Counted from the stretch's first letter, positions 1 through 12,643 are shown. The stretch is DNA of 64,000 nt from Thunnus maccoyii (GCF_910596095.1 NC_056550.1:2046001-2110000), one strand, 5' to 3'. Notes: generated from the letters alone by a model not told the origin. Made by a program: numbers and translations.

Positions 1-1329
1 CAGAAGGACTTGAGGCTAGCTATCTCCATGGGCGACATGGCCAATCATCCAACCCCAATGGCTGCAGCTGCCAATGAGGTACAACACTGTGCTTTTCTTT
101 ATCATTTCAGGTGTACACTTGCCTATTGTATGTTTATTTTTTCTTCTTCGTAACTTTACTGAAAAGGATCAACAAGAACAGAGTTGAATCCTTTTTCTTT
201 TTCTATTGTGTGAAACACTGCCTGCCTGCTCTCAGTTCTCTTGGCTCTTTCATCTACATAGTCATAATGAACAGGGCACATTCCACATGCTGCCAGTGAA
301 ACACACTGGATACATTAGGAAACATGACGGCTTCAGAGATAAAGTGAGTAGAGTGTGGGGACAGAATGTAGAAAGTGAAGCTGACTGTATTTTTGTGAAG
401 TGCCTCATTCATCAGGAGAACATAAAGTCTGGGTCATGTGTGTTTATGATCACAGAGCACTATAAATGGCAATCAGCTGAATGTCCTCTTTCTTGTCTTC
501 TAAATCTGTCATCTGTGTAGTTCTCGCCATGTGTTTTATGTAATACATTAGGTTATTTAGCCCCAGTCTGTCTGTATGGGTGTTCATGGTTCCCGCAAAG
601 ACTCTCCTCTAGCGCCACCACCAGCCCAATGTTGTTCCTTGTTCAGTTTCCGTACAGTTTGGTGTGGACACTGTAAATATTCTATTCTCACAGCAGATAT
701 TTGAACTTGTTATAGTAGGAAAAGCACAGGTGTTACTAATCACATTGATGGCTCAGTTCCATTCTAGCAGGACCCTGAAACTAAAGCAGCTAAATGGAAT
801 TTAACCATCCTTCATATATTTTTTTTTTGATTGGTGCTCATCTTCCATGAAGAACACCTGTTCTCAAATAACAGATGATTAACCCTTTAGATTTGAATGA
901 TCCTTCATCAGTTCCTTTAGCGTCATCCTCAGGAGAAAAACATCCTCCCTCCACTACTGGTAGTTATGACAATACCAAAACTATCATTGTCATGTCATGT
1001 GTTGTTAAGCCCCGGTCAATAGGAAACTCATTTGTCCCTCCAACACTTTAATATGTTGCAGTGTAATTAAAGATGCATGATTATAGATGCCAGAAATATT
1101 CTCTGCAAGCCATTGTGTGTTTGGGCATTGTGCAGAATATACCTTACTCTATTAGAGCTCAACCAGCATCACTCTCCTGTCTGACCAATAACATAATAAA
1201 TGCTAGAATAACAATAGTACAATTGAAAGCCTTGTTCTTTCTGTGTCTGTGCAGGTTTACAAGAGGGCTAAGGCACTGGACCAGTCGGACAACGATATTT
1301 CTGCAGTCTACAGGGCCTACATTCACTAG
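1..1329 (+). CDS. glyr1: GLYR1 (NP60/NPAC), last two coding exons, 5' part outside window
   Basis: Two exons are visible: 1-78 (open at the window edge, phase 0, donor GT at 79) and 1255-1329 (acceptor AG at 1253-1254, stop TAG 1327-1329). The first reads [20 protein letters not shown] followed by an Ala-rich ANE; the second reads [20 protein letters not shown] and ends AYIH. This is the extreme C-terminus of the beta-hydroxyacid-dehydrogenase-like domain of GLYR1, a nuclear protein whose N-terminal PWWP domain reads H3K36 methylation and which helps Pol II pass nucleosomes and stimulates LSD2. Those upstream domains lie before position 1. Family knowledge: the human protein ends almost identically. 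The next gene, rogdi, follows in the same orientation, as in human 16p13.3. Nothing looks broken in the visible part. Confidence 0.93.
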
Positions 1330-1572
1330 AGCGAGGTGTGACCTATCCTCTGGACCACACAGTCTTTAATCCCTTATTGTTTCTCCCTCGTCATCTAACG
1401 AGTTGTTTTATTTTTTTATTTTATTTTTAATTCTAATTGTTTTATTTCATTTTTGCCCCGGCGCCAGCCACGTTACCTGCCCACAACCGATGGGATTGTA
1501 ATTCCTTTTGTTAGAGGCAACCTTGAGCATTGCACTGACTTTACTGTGGGGAATACAAGCTATACGAGTGCT

Positions 1573-1737
1573 CTAAACGAGGTTGTACTGCTGCACCTGG
1601 GCAGTTTGCTGTGGGGGGCAGCTCATCTGGTTACTGATATCTAACAAACGGTAGAAGTCACGCAGGGTGTTGGGCAGGGACGTGGGGTCCAGTGCCACTG
1701 TGAAGAGCAGGGTGTCCAGCTCACGCCAGATAAATTG
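1573..1737 (-). other. Unassigned coding-like segment antisense to the GLYR1 3' UTR
   Basis: Reading the - strand from 1737 down, after a possible acceptor AG (plus positions 1738-1739), gives 54 sense codons and a TAG at 1575-1573. The translation looks protein-like, including WRELDTLLFTVALDPTSLPN and LRDFYRLLD. I do not recognise the family and found no companion exons upstream on the - strand. It has no starting ATG. It could be the last exon of an unknown convergent gene, a fragment of a retrocopy, or a chance open frame in conserved UTR. An open run of this length is not rare by chance, so confidence is low. Confidence 0.25.
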
Positions 1738-2511
1738 CTGTCAGGTTTTGTGGATACATAAACCCTAAGGATTTTTTTTTTTTTTGTTCATGTACAAATG
1801 ATGACTTTATTTAATTCAGTGTGATCTTTGATTTCTTTTAAATGTCCAGATTTCCATGAGAGAAAACACCAAGAACATGCCACTGCATTGCCTTAATATT
1901 GTAACCCCTCGAGTCTCTCAATAATAGATGTATTTATTTATGTTTCTTTCTAGGTCTTCTTGGTGCAGTTTGGTCATGGCTTGTTTCTGTATTTGACAAA
2001 GATGATTTATGCTTTTAAGTTGGTGTTAATGATCTTTCTTGAACAGGTTAAGGACAGAACAACAGATGTGTTGAGGCCTTAAAATGCAGTAATTAATATT
2101 TTTCATCAAGAGTTGAGATTTACATGTATGCTTCATTCTTGAGTTTGGAAAGTTCTCATTTCCACTGTGTTTTCTTTTCTTTTTTTTTTTTTTTTTTAAT
2201 ATATTCTGGAACTAGATGAATCCCATTTTTGAGTTGTATTTTAACTGAAGTTGATAATTAAGCCCCAATGTCAATCATGGTTGTTTTTTTTTTCTGGTAG
2301 TTGCAGATAAAAAAGTTGAGACTGGGTTTGAACGGCACATTTAAAACCATCATGGGACATAAATTTACAGTTTAAAAAGCAAAGCGATGAAACGGTTGTA
2401 CGTGGGTTAGGAAGGTTTCATGACTCTGAAGGCTGTAGAATAAATCCTCAGCTCCACAATCAGCAGCTGATTGGAGCATCATTGACAAACTGTTACATCA
2501 GTCTCACCCTG

Positions 2512-2537
2512 ACACACACACACACACACACACACAC
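2512..2537. repeat. (CA)n microsatellite
   Basis: Uninterrupted CA dinucleotides in the GLYR1 3' region. Confidence 0.9.
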
Positions 2538-4503
2538 CTCACTCCAGCTAAATAGTTTGTTACATTTCCATATTTAACAAATCGGATAACAGATCCTTAT
2601 TATCTCTGTCTTACATTGACCTCAAAGATTCCAGCTGTGTTCAAGTGAGGGACAGCAGGAGGTCACATGACAGTGGGGGGGGGCGATCTTGACTATGTAG
2701 TAGAGATCTTCACAGATCCACTCAGTTCCTAGTGAACCAATTCAGCTCTAAAACCAGACCGATACATCAGCCAGCCAGTATAAGCTTCAGATTCATCATA
2801 TGTCTGCTGATAATTAACAAGATGTCAGTACAGAAATGCCAAAGATATGTTTAAGGTCATTTCTTAACAGTGTTTGTTCACCAGAGAGTGATGACAAGTT
2901 TAGTTCTCAAAAATCTCAAATGTCAACATTGGTATCTTCTTCAAAAATCCACTATCAGTTGAGCTCCACTCGGGTCCAAATTCTACTCAAGTCTAATGAG
3001 GTGTGGTAGGACCCTGTTCTGTTTCAGGTCTGTGTGTGGACATGTCTAATACCTGAGTGGCTCCTGCTCTTTTTCACCATGGCAGCACATGATTTTTTTG
3101 GATATTAGATTTGGTGTATGCTCAGGTCTATTTGGATGCACATCATGTTTAGGTAGGTTTTCTACTGGGTCTGTTGTGGGTTGCGTCTAAAATGTTGAAC
3201 CTGTGAAGATCTCTACTGCATAGCTGGAAACATAACCTGTATAAATATTGACCGACATATGCAAAAGAAACCCAGCATGATGGTGCATACTCAAACAATG
3301 ATGTAATGTCCCTGAGGAGGTGAAACAGCTGATCCACTCAGACTGTCAAAGACCAAACAGAAGCACAAATCAGACCATACATGTCAAGTGTCTGTGTTTT
3401 GAATTTTTTTATGATGTGTTCATTTTCTATCAGTTTTGGTTTAACTTCACATCAGCCTCTGGTGATAATTGCAAGAAGGAAGTGGATGTCATGTGTGAGC
3501 TCTAATCTGTCCCACATGCTGTCAGGAAGAGCAGAAATGCTTCAATTCATATGGGGATTATAACAACAAATCACTGTTTCTTTTTCTTTTCCCTTTTTGA
3601 ACATATCAGTAGTCGACCCCACTGTCACTATGTTGGATTTCAAATATTTCAAATGATGTGCTGCTGAGCCCAGCTGATATGAAGAAACAGAACACAGAGT
3701 GCACCAGAGAAGACCCCAAACTCTATAATCACTTCCATGCAGGGAAAACACAGACCTCATGATGTTTAGTTCTTTAAGGCCCACAAGTTTCTATCATTGA
3801 AAGAGTTTTTCATCAAACTAAACGATTTAGTTGCATGTTAACAACCCAACATCCCACTTTGAAAAGTTTTTCTGGTTTTCATTTCTGTCCAGATGAACGA
3901 CATTTAAGGCTTTTAATTTCGTTTCCCCCCTCACACAGCATAGTGTAAAGAAATGTTTTTAGAAGACATGTAAATAGCACATTAGTAAGGTTTCTTTTAT
4001 ATCTACAATAACCAGGATTAATGAAAACAACTGCTTTTGATTTTGACTCTACAGAGCGACTGTCTAACATCTTTGTGTCTTAATACTGTAGATTGTTCAG
4101 TTCAAGTGTAAATGGTTTATTAATATGTGGCTTATATAATCTGGCTTATTATCGCATTCAAATGATAATGACTTGGATCCCAGTTAAGGTAGGAGGTTGT
4201 AACTTTGGTTTTGGGGGATATTTATGATTTTGTGTACATGTGGAAATATCAAGACTTTTGTGCTGTTTAATAAATCCTCTCCTGATTACTGACATGTTTG
4301 ACGTTTAATGACTGATCTGTTGACCGGCTGATGAAGTTATCTTGTTCTACTGATGTTATTTTGACTGTTAGTTCCTTTTTAGATCTCTAATGTTTGCCAG
4401 TCAATGGTGAGCAGACGAGAGAATACTGCCCTTTGTTTTCTTCTGAAATTCTAGCTTCATGTTAAAGGTGAGGCTGGCGTTCTTCTATATTTCTCGTATT
4501 GTC

Positions 4504-4509
4504 AATAAA
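4504..4509 (+). terminator. Candidate polyadenylation signal for GLYR1
   Basis: AATAAA on the + strand, followed within about 15 bases by an A-rich then T-rich stretch. A second AATAAA lies at 4269-4274. Either could end the GLYR1 transcript; transcript data are needed to choose. Confidence 0.4.
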
Positions 4510-4914
4510 TCACATGAAAAAAAACAAAAAACCTGTCTTTAATTTGTCTCTCAACACTTTCTGACTTCCCCACCCTGTCTGGCTCTCAGCTCCAAGCCCA
4601 CTGCTTCCTACTGGAAACACCTCACTAATATAAAGGCTCAGTTTTTGGACAACAATGGAGCTACTTCTTGTTAGTAGGAATATGTTTACAGAATATCACC
4701 AGACTTATCCTCAAATGTTTAAGCTCATTTACTGTAAATATGACAAGTCTTGTGAATCCATCATGATGTGCTTTCCATGAATATTGACAAAAACACTGCA
4801 GAAACTGCGTTAACTACACGTCACACAGCTGAGACGTGATTCACTATGAACAAACTAACTCCTCGCAGGCTGCGCAGAACCACATGTCTGCGTGACGCTG
4901 TGCGCAGGGCCAGT

Positions 4915-4922
4915 GGGCGGGG
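4915..4922 (+). promoter_or_regulatory. GC box upstream of rogdi
   Basis: GGGCGGGG inside a locally CG-richer stretch (about 4865-4925) some 500 bases before the rogdi ATG. This fits a TATA-less promoter region for rogdi, but the start site is not determinable from sequence. Confidence 0.3.
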
Positions 4923-5416
4923 TCACTAATAGTGAACGTGTGACCAGTTTAATGCTGCATTCAGGTGATTCTCGTAAAGATTAGAATCCATACTCTCACT
5001 ACGGTTGGAATGAAAGACAAAATTGAACAATCAGCATACATATATTGTTTTGTTGTTGTTTATTTTGAGACAACAGACCGGAAACGCCTGCGTTATGACT
5101 CAGATGCAGATTGAAGAGGAGAAACTGCATGTGAAGTATAAACAATTCAAATGAAATATTAAACCATATAAACCTGAAAATACACCACTTGCGGCTTCTA
5201 TGCTCCGGTCCCGTTCAGTTTGCATGTCAGCAGCTCGTCTCATCATCCTCTTTTACATTGGGTTGGTTCGTTCACACGAGCGCTTGCGTTATTTCCTACA
5301 GTTCCTGAAGGCATCAGATCCTCCGCTAAGCTAGTAGGTAGTTGGTCACCTCCATCACAGGGAGAGGACGCAGCTTTAAAGGTTCATCGAGGCTTTGCTT
5401 CAGTTTTCTGCACAAA

Positions 5417-5716
5417 ATGCTGAACCCGCAGAGATCTCTGTCTGAACTGCCCAAGATGTCCGCTGCCAGCCAAGTGGAGAGAGCCGTGCTGGTGAGCTGC
5501 TGCTGCTGCTCTGCTGTGTGTCTGCAGCTCATTTACTGACTGTTTATATAACGTGTTGACATTTTGAAACGGATATATTTACAGAGTGTAGCTGGACGTC
5601 ACTCATGTGGCTTTGTGACGCTTGTGTTGCTGCAACAGGGCTCGCGCCGCCACAGGCGGTGTGTTATCATGTTATCAATGGGCCTGAGAGTGTGTGTATG
5701 TGTGTGTGTAGGTGTG

Positions 5717-5785
<69 letters not shown>

Positions 5786-8700
5786 TTGTTAGTTACCTCA
5801 ATGGGACCTTTTCCGGTATAAACACCGAGCTTGTCAGGACCAGTAATCCTCATGGACTACAAAGTCCGGTCCTAATGAGGCAAAACGTCATTTCTGATGT
5901 CCTGGCTAAGGTTTGGGTTAGACTGTCCCCAATGAATGGAAGTCAATGCATTGTCCTAACAAGGAGAGCTGCGCATTCCTCCTGTTCATACTGGCTGTTA
6001 AAAGATCCTTCAAATGTGCTTCAATGTAAGTGATGGAGGCCAAAATCCACAGTGTGTCCACACAGTCATTTAGTGCAAAAATGCATTTAAAAGTTGATGT
6101 GAAGCTTATATGAGGCTTCAGCAGTCTGAGTTAGTCATATCAAGTGGATATCTGACACATTTACAGTCTTTTTAGCATCAAATTCCCTCTTTGTGTTTCC
6201 TCAGACAGTGTTTCCCTGTTGAGCTGTGGTGGAAGTATAGTAACAAAAAGAGGAACTTTGACACTAAAAAGACTGTAACGTTGAAAGATATCTACTTGAT
6301 TTGACTCATTTGGACGCTGAAGCTTCATATCAGCTTCAGATAAACTTTTTGCACAGAAGGAGGACTGTGGATTTTGTCCCCCATCACTTCCATTGTAAGT
6401 GCATCATGAAGGGATCTTCTAATGGTCAGTATGAACAGGAGGAACGATTACAGCAAGACAAACATGTTTGAATGTTCATTTGGGCTCCTGATTGTTGTTT
6501 TAAGACACACTTGAAAAACTGTGAAACGTTCTCTAAACTGAGCATGTTGTGACCATGAAAGTTGTCATGAATGCTCAACATGTTACTGATGACTAACTCA
6601 GTTCTCAGTAAGCCTTCACGTAAAAGTTAATTATTCTCTTCTCTATTCAACGAGCCAGTATTTGCTTGTTAGCACAACACACACAACATGAAGCATATTT
6701 CAACTATACTAAAAGTAAACAGGACATTCCTCTACTGAATGGTATTTTTAGACTGTAAATGATCAAATGAAAAGCAGTGCTTATCTGGAATGACTGAAAA
6801 CCCCATTAAGACATCAAAAACATCAGAATGTGCCATGGATAAATGCTTACCAGTGATCAAAAGATCATATGACTTATAATCAGTAGGCTGGAAAAATGCT
6901 GTTTTCCAGTACTCCTTTTTATATATTTTTGAGCTCTAATCATCAAATATTAATAATTCTAATACAGTAGAACTGCAAAAATAAAAAGAAGAAAAAACTG
7001 AATAGATGTGTTGTTGATACAGTGAAGTCCAGTAATTCATCAGCAAAGACAGGAGAGAAATACTTAATATGTACTTATACATACTGTACACACGCATACA
7101 AATCTGAGAATATGCATATCTAAACTTATTAATACACATATTCCTGTACACATTCAATTCATGCTTTGTCTACACTTAACATAGCACAGCCATTTAGTCC
7201 ATCTTGTTTCAAATAGTCAATACTACCTCAGATATTAGTGATTTTCTCCCTACTTTGAATTTGCTCCACTAATTCTTTCCATCTGTCTGTACATGGGCTT
7301 CCCTTATGTCTCTAGTTTCTTGTAATTATCTTAAAAGAATTTATTCTAAATATTCCAAATAATTTTCCATTATTTCCGGAGGTGCGGCACCTAATAAAAC
7401 TATTAAACAATATGAAATCTGGACCCACAGACATTTTCAGAATACATTCTATGCAATCTGAACATTTCACATCAATTCAAGCACAGCAGAGATCTCTAAA
7501 GTGTGTTTCACCTTTTCAAATGATCTCAGTTGAGACGCAGAGTTCAGTATTGAATACTATTTAAGACATTATGAAATGAATAATGATATGGACAAAAACA
7601 AATAAAATATATAACCATGAAATAATGAAATAATCTAATTAATTTGTGAAACTCAGCAGAGTGGACCATTTTTTAATTTTAAAATGTTAAAATGTTCCAA
7701 TGTTTGCTTTCATGTCAGTGTAACAGGTTCAGAGGCAGTTGTGTGATTGGTTGTCTGTTCATTCAGAGAGAAGCAACATAACTGCATCTGCCCTGTTTGT
7801 CTTGATTGACAGATGAAGACTATTAAAATCATAAAGCACATTAAAATCAACAAATGATACAATCTTAATATTTTAGATTATGTGCAAGCAGTTGTATTTA
7901 AATGCTGTTTCTAGTTAGACAGCTCTGGCTAACAAGCCGGTACAGACTGTTCAGTGCAAGACTTGCCTTGATCACCTGTGTGAACCGCACGAACCAGAGA
8001 AATTCACACTGTGAAACACACAATGTGGAAAATACTGAGAGTCTGCTGGGTAGAGAGACAGAGGGAGAAGAAGTCATCTATATGCAGTATAGTTATATAT
8101 GATGTAGCTTTGTATTGTCATGACCCATTTACTGTTTGTTTATAGTAAGCATGTTCTTTTTTTTGCTAGGAGGAGGAGTTCAATTGGCTGCTTAAAGAAG
8201 AAGTACATTCTGTCCTGAAGCAACTCCAGGATGTCCTCAAGGTAAAAGTTGTTAAGCTGAGGGAGTGGTAGATCTCTGCGTATCCTGTGTTATATTAAGG
8301 CCAGGAGCAGTGTCAGCACACACAACTAGTTAGTTCACAACAACTTTATTGGACTGAGAACAGTCTTCATCAGGCAAATGGCCAACATGAAAAAGAGCAA
8401 GGTTTTATATATAGTTACATCATGCATCAAAACATATTTTCCTTCAAAAGTAAAGCTGTATTTAGTGTTGGGAGATATTTGAAATTCAAAAAACTATCTT
8501 AACTGCCTGAACTTGTTATAAATTGCTTATTTCAGTCTGATGAATGTCACCTGTTCATGAGGAGGTGCTTGTTAGTGAGATGTGATCATTAGCATAATCA
8601 ACGCCCCTAAAATGTCCATATTTAGGCTCCATGTTCCTCTCCGTTTGTGGGAGAGTTTCATTCACAAAAAGTTCCTGAAGAGTGAAAACACAGCACAGCT

Positions 8701-9658
8701 TCAAGTCCTGCTTTCAGACACCAGAAAACAAACATTTAGGAGTGACAGTAGGAAACCCGAAACAATTAGTAAATATGAATCCAGCTAACATCATCAGAGC
8801 AGCTCTGCACTGTGACAGAAATAAAGAGGGAATGCTTTGACATGAAGTTAGATGCTAAAAAACATCTTTCTAAAGCAAAGCACTCCGTGATGTCATGTGA
8901 CAGTCACAGAAATATGAGAGGAGAATAACAATATGATCATTTCAACAACTTATGATACCAGTGATAAGTAGATAAATGACAATGTTGCATTATCAGCTGG
9001 CCTTAGGTGTAATGGAATATCATTAGGACCAGAAGTAGACTTATAGATCAGAAACATTCATCAGAAGGTCTATAGAATTGCTGGTCCCTGTCTTAAATGA
9101 AGGTGTCTACAGCATCAACTCAATGTGATTAATAGTAAGTCACTTTTTGCTCTGCTGTTGTCAACAGGAGGCATCTAGACGTTTCTCCATGCCGACGCCA
9201 GGCCTGGAGAGTCAGCTCAAACAGGAAAACTTCATCCTCGGCAGCTCAACGTAATAGTCCATCTGTGCATGATGTACAAATATTTTAGCAATCACTTCCT
9301 GTGGAGGAAGAGGCTGCCAGATGCTCTGTGGTAGATGATTTGGAATATGCTGACATACTGGATGGGTTGGTCACTTATTCCTCTGGTATGATGTTGAAAT
9401 AAAAAAATATGTTGTTTTGCAGCATGGATCAAGTGAAGGGAGTGCTGACTCTGCAGGGAGAGGCTCTGACTCAGGCTGTGAGTTTGTCAAAGAGGGGAAA
9501 TGAGTTTTCCATTTTCACATATGGAGAAGACAGCCACAGTCCTTGTTTATGTTTTGCTTTTCTTAACAGGACATAAACCTGAAGGTTGCGAAGAGCAGCC
9601 AAGTGCTGCACTTTCAGTTCAGGGAGGACAAGCAATGGAAACTGCAGCAGGTGTGTGT

Positions 9659-9710
<52 letters not shown>

Positions 9711-12643
9711 ACCAGAAAAATGAAAAACAAAAGTGAGACAGTCTGTCAAGAAAGGTTTATTTATAGCCAAGAATCACAAAGTTGTCCACAGACTACACTT
9801 ACATGCAAAAGGCAAATTTCAGGAGTTGCTATGAGAGAATGAAGCAGACATACATGATGTGAGAACAGGTCAGAGAACGTTGCTACATACTCTGTTATGT
9901 TGGCTATAAATGTAAAATGTAGCTTTGTGTATGTAGATATTTCATGCATACTGTTTTCTACAGTGACATTTGCCAAAACAAACTCCAACAGGTCAAGAAA
10001 CATGAGCAGTCAGATGATCAGACAGGTTGTAATTTGTCATAACTCATGACAAACCTTTGAAAATAAGATCCAAGCTGTAATAAAGCAGAAAAGTCCTTTT
10101 TAATACTAAACTCCCTCGTTCATCTCTGCTCCTCCATCAGATCCAGGATGCCAGGAACCATGTGAACCAGGCTCTCCAGCTGCTGAACAGCCATGATGAG
10201 AGCTACCACTTCAAGACAGGGGCTGAGGTGAACAAGGTGTGTCCCTCCTCACTCACGGCAACAACACACTGTTTCTGTCGGTATGCGAGGTCGCAGCGGT
10301 GCACTGTGTCGGTGATATTAACCTTCTGTTTGTGTCGGTGCTGCAGCTGATGGACGCAGTGATGCTCCAGCTGACACGAGCGCGGAACCGCCTCACCACC
10401 CCGGCCTCCATGACGCTGCCTGAGCTGGCTACCAGTGGCCTGATGGTACAGGCTGATACACACATTAGAAACACACTAGAGCCCAACTGAGGCTGGAGAT
10501 ACTCATATTAGAGAATTAAACTACAGGAAGTCAAACTGTCACTTGATGTAGCATGAAGCCTCTTGATGTTATTCCATATTCACTTTCTAACTTTCTGTCT
10601 GTTTGTCCATCATCAGAAAATGTTCACTCCTCCCATGCCCGGGGATGTGATGGTGAATTTTTACATCAATTTAAGCAAACTGTGTCTGACGGTCTACCAG
10701 CTTCACGTGCTGCCTCCCAACACCACCAAGGTTAGAAGGTGTGACTGTGCAACACTGTACACAGCGTCATGTGACTGATGTTCTAATGTTCTCTCTCTCA
10801 TCCTGATAGAATTTCAAACCAGCTGGAAGCTCAGTGCTGCACAACCCTGGAGCCATGTTGTAAGTTCACCTGTCTGTCCTCCAGTCTTCTTCTTCTTTCT
10901 ATCTTTCTTTCTGTCTTTCTTTTTCTTTCTTTCTCTTTTTCTATCTCTCTATATATTTCTTTTTCTTTCTTTCTCTCTTTCTTTCTTCCTTTCTTTCTCT
11001 TTTTCTATCTTTCTTTCTTTCTATTCTTTTCTTTCTTTCTTTTGTTCTTTCTATTATTTTCTTTCCTTCTTTCTTTCTTCCTTTCTCTTTTTCTATCTTT
11101 CTTTTCTTTCTTTCTTTCTTCCTTTCTCTTTCTCTATCTTTCTGTCTTTCTTTCTTTCTTCCTTTCTCTTTCTCTATCTTTCTGTCTTTTTCTTTCTTCC
11201 TTTCTCTTTTTCTATCTTTCTTTTCTTTTCTTTCTTTCTATTCTTTTCTTTCATTCTTTTGTTCTTTCTATTATTTTCTTTCCTTCTTTCTTTCTTCCTT
11301 TCTCTTTTTCTATCTTTCTTTTCTTTCTTTCTCTTTTCATATCTTTTTTTCTTTCTTTTTCTTTTTCTCTCTTTTTCTATCTTTCTTTCTTTCTTTCTTT
11401 GCATATGCATTACCAGATGAAAATGAATAATACATCCAATAACTCTGTATAGAACAGTAAAAGTTATACTACATTATTAGAATAGATCAGATTCATCTTT
11501 ATTGTCATTGCATGCAGTAGGTAGCAGTTTAGCATCCACCCAGATGTGCAAACAGTAGCAAGTGCCTAGATCCAGGTAGATCCAGGTAGATCCAGGTAGA
11601 TCCAGGTAGATCCAGGTAGATCCAGGTAGATCCAGTGTGTGCAGTAGAATGAGTCAGATATACAGTATAAAACAGCTCTTACATCGCCTGGAGGTGTGTT
11701 TTCGGTCGTTGTCCTGGTGAAAAACAAATATTGGTCCCACTAAGTGCAAACCACCATCTTGCATTCAGAATTCAGCTTCAAGTTACAATCCTTATGACTT
11801 CAGTCCTGGTGGATTTGGTGACACGTGTGGTCATTGATGGTAACTGCAAGTGTGGTTTAATGTTACAGCAGCTACTCTGTCAGAAACCCAACAGAAGAGG
11901 GACTGCTGTATCTGTTTCATGTGCAGCCAAACAAACTCATGTTGTAGGTTGGCAGTAATGGCAGACTCCACTAGCAATGAAAACTACTGTAATAAAAGGT
12001 CATTACAAAATGTAAATAATTGAATAGCGATAATAAATATGATGAAAAACTGGATTTGATATAATGAAAATGTTAAGGATTACACCTAGAAGTAAAACTG
12101 TAGAAGTACCATGTACTTGCAGTAGTAGGCGGGGTAGATTCTTTACTTACATTGCAGATAAGGCTTAAATTGAGAAACTCTGAATCATAAAAAGGAATTC
12201 TGAGATTCCGGGACTGTTCAGGCACAGTCTCACATTCAGCAAGTGTATCTTAAAAATCTACTTAATCTCTCTGTGCTGTTTGCTGTGAACACTTCCTCCA
12301 CAGTGAGCTCAACAACAACCGCTTCGAGGTGAGCCATGTTCACAAGGTGGAGTGTGTGGTACCTTGGCTTAATGATACGCTGGTGTTCTTCACCATCTCC
12401 CTGCAACTCTGTCAGCAGCTCAAGGACAAGGTGGGTATCTCTACTGGAGGATGACATGTTAAATACATTCTCATGTAAAGTGACATGACTTCTTAAAGCT
12501 GCAGTAATCAATATTTGTATCTAACAATAGAGAAGGCTGCTTTAACTAACTACTCTAACTAACTAACTTGACTTAGCCCCTCTCTCCTCCTGTCCCTGCA
12601 GATATCTGTCTTCTCCAGCTTCTGGAACTACAGACCTTTCTAA
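5417..12643 (+). CDS. rogdi: ROGDI (Rav2-like / atypical leucine zipper protein), complete, 11 exons
   Basis: Exons: 5417-5491, 8170-8241, 9168-9250, 9423-9477, 9570-9650, 10141-10236, 10347-10445, 10617-10730, 10810-10859, 12304-12430, 12602-12643. All introns are GT-AG and the phases join to 297 codons plus TAA (human is 287). Diagnostic segments: [15 protein letters not shown] in exon 5, [13 protein letters not shown] in exon 7, LCLTVYQLH in exon 8, [12 protein letters not shown] in exon 10, and the terminal [10 protein letters not shown]. Family knowledge: ROGDI is the metazoan Rav2 counterpart in the rabconnectin-3/RAVE complex that promotes V-ATPase assembly; loss causes Kohlschutter-Tonz syndrome in people. 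The start at 5417 has A at -3; an in-frame ATG at 5456 would drop 13 residues and is an alternative. Intron 9 carries a 500-base polypyrimidine tract. It ends convergent with smim22. Confidence 0.96.
5693..5788. repeat. Imperfect (TG)n microsatellite in rogdi intron 1
   Basis: About 95 bases of TG repeats broken by TAGG and TTTG variants. Open frames running through it are artefacts of the dinucleotide repeat. Confidence 0.9.
5974..6530. mobile_element. Foldback (palindromic) nonautonomous DNA element, copy 1
   Basis: The left arm (about 5974-6180, starting CATTCCTCCTGTTCATACTG) is largely the reverse complement of the right arm (about 6240-6450, ending CAGTATGAACAGGAGGAA), so the unit can fold into a long hairpin. 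Related copies occur near 39083-39620, 43022-43435 and 53370-53790. No coding capacity was seen. The superfamily cannot be named from sequence alone. Confidence 0.75.
6531..8169 (+). other. Rest of rogdi intron 1
   Basis: AT-rich intron sequence up to the exon 2 acceptor (TTTTTTGCTAG). No gene, RNA or clear repeat was recognised. Confidence 0.5.
9651..9703. repeat. (GT)n microsatellite beginning at the rogdi exon 5 donor
   Basis: The GT repeat begins at the donor dinucleotide itself, so the splice donor is GTGTGT. Length polymorphism here would change the sequence just after the donor, but not the coding sequence. Confidence 0.85.
10880..11400. repeat. Polypyrimidine (CTTT)n-rich tract in rogdi intron 9
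   Basis: About 520 bases almost entirely C and T on the + strand, dominated by CTTT/CTTTT units with higher-order blocks repeated at about 100-200 bases. The long open frames through it on both strands (Ser/Phe-rich on +, Lys/Glu-rich on -) are low-complexity artefacts. Confidence 0.9.
11571..11635. repeat. Tandem decamer array, about 6.5 copies
   Basis: Six exact copies of TCCAGGTAGA followed by a half copy. It lies in rogdi intron 9 next to ATTCATCTTTATTGTCATTG, which resembles the 3' end of fish retroelements. There is no spacer structure, so it is a minisatellite and not a CRISPR array. Confidence 0.9.

Larger units (their letters stand above)
1330..4530 (+). other. GLYR1 3' UTR and downstream tail
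   Basis: Gene-free on the + strand after the GLYR1 stop. It is AT-rich with T runs, a (CA)n tract at 2512-2537, and two candidate polyadenylation signals AATAAA at 4269-4274 and 4504-4509, which would make the 3' UTR about 3 kb if used. The part at 1573-1737 contains an open coding-like segment on the - strand (separate entry). No other gene was recognised here. Confidence 0.5.

Noticed and set aside
5605..6033. 142-codon frame with Cys-Val repeats
   Set aside because: Runs through the (TG)n tract and into a foldback element; not a gene.
11042..11452. 136-codon open frame rich in Ser/Phe/Leu, with a Lys/Glu-rich mirror frame on the - strand
   Set aside because: It is the translation of a (CTTT)n low-complexity tract within a rogdi intron, with no conserved motif.
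11571..11635. Decamer array considered as a CRISPR or binding-site cluster
   Set aside because: Plain tandem minisatellite without spacers or known motif.
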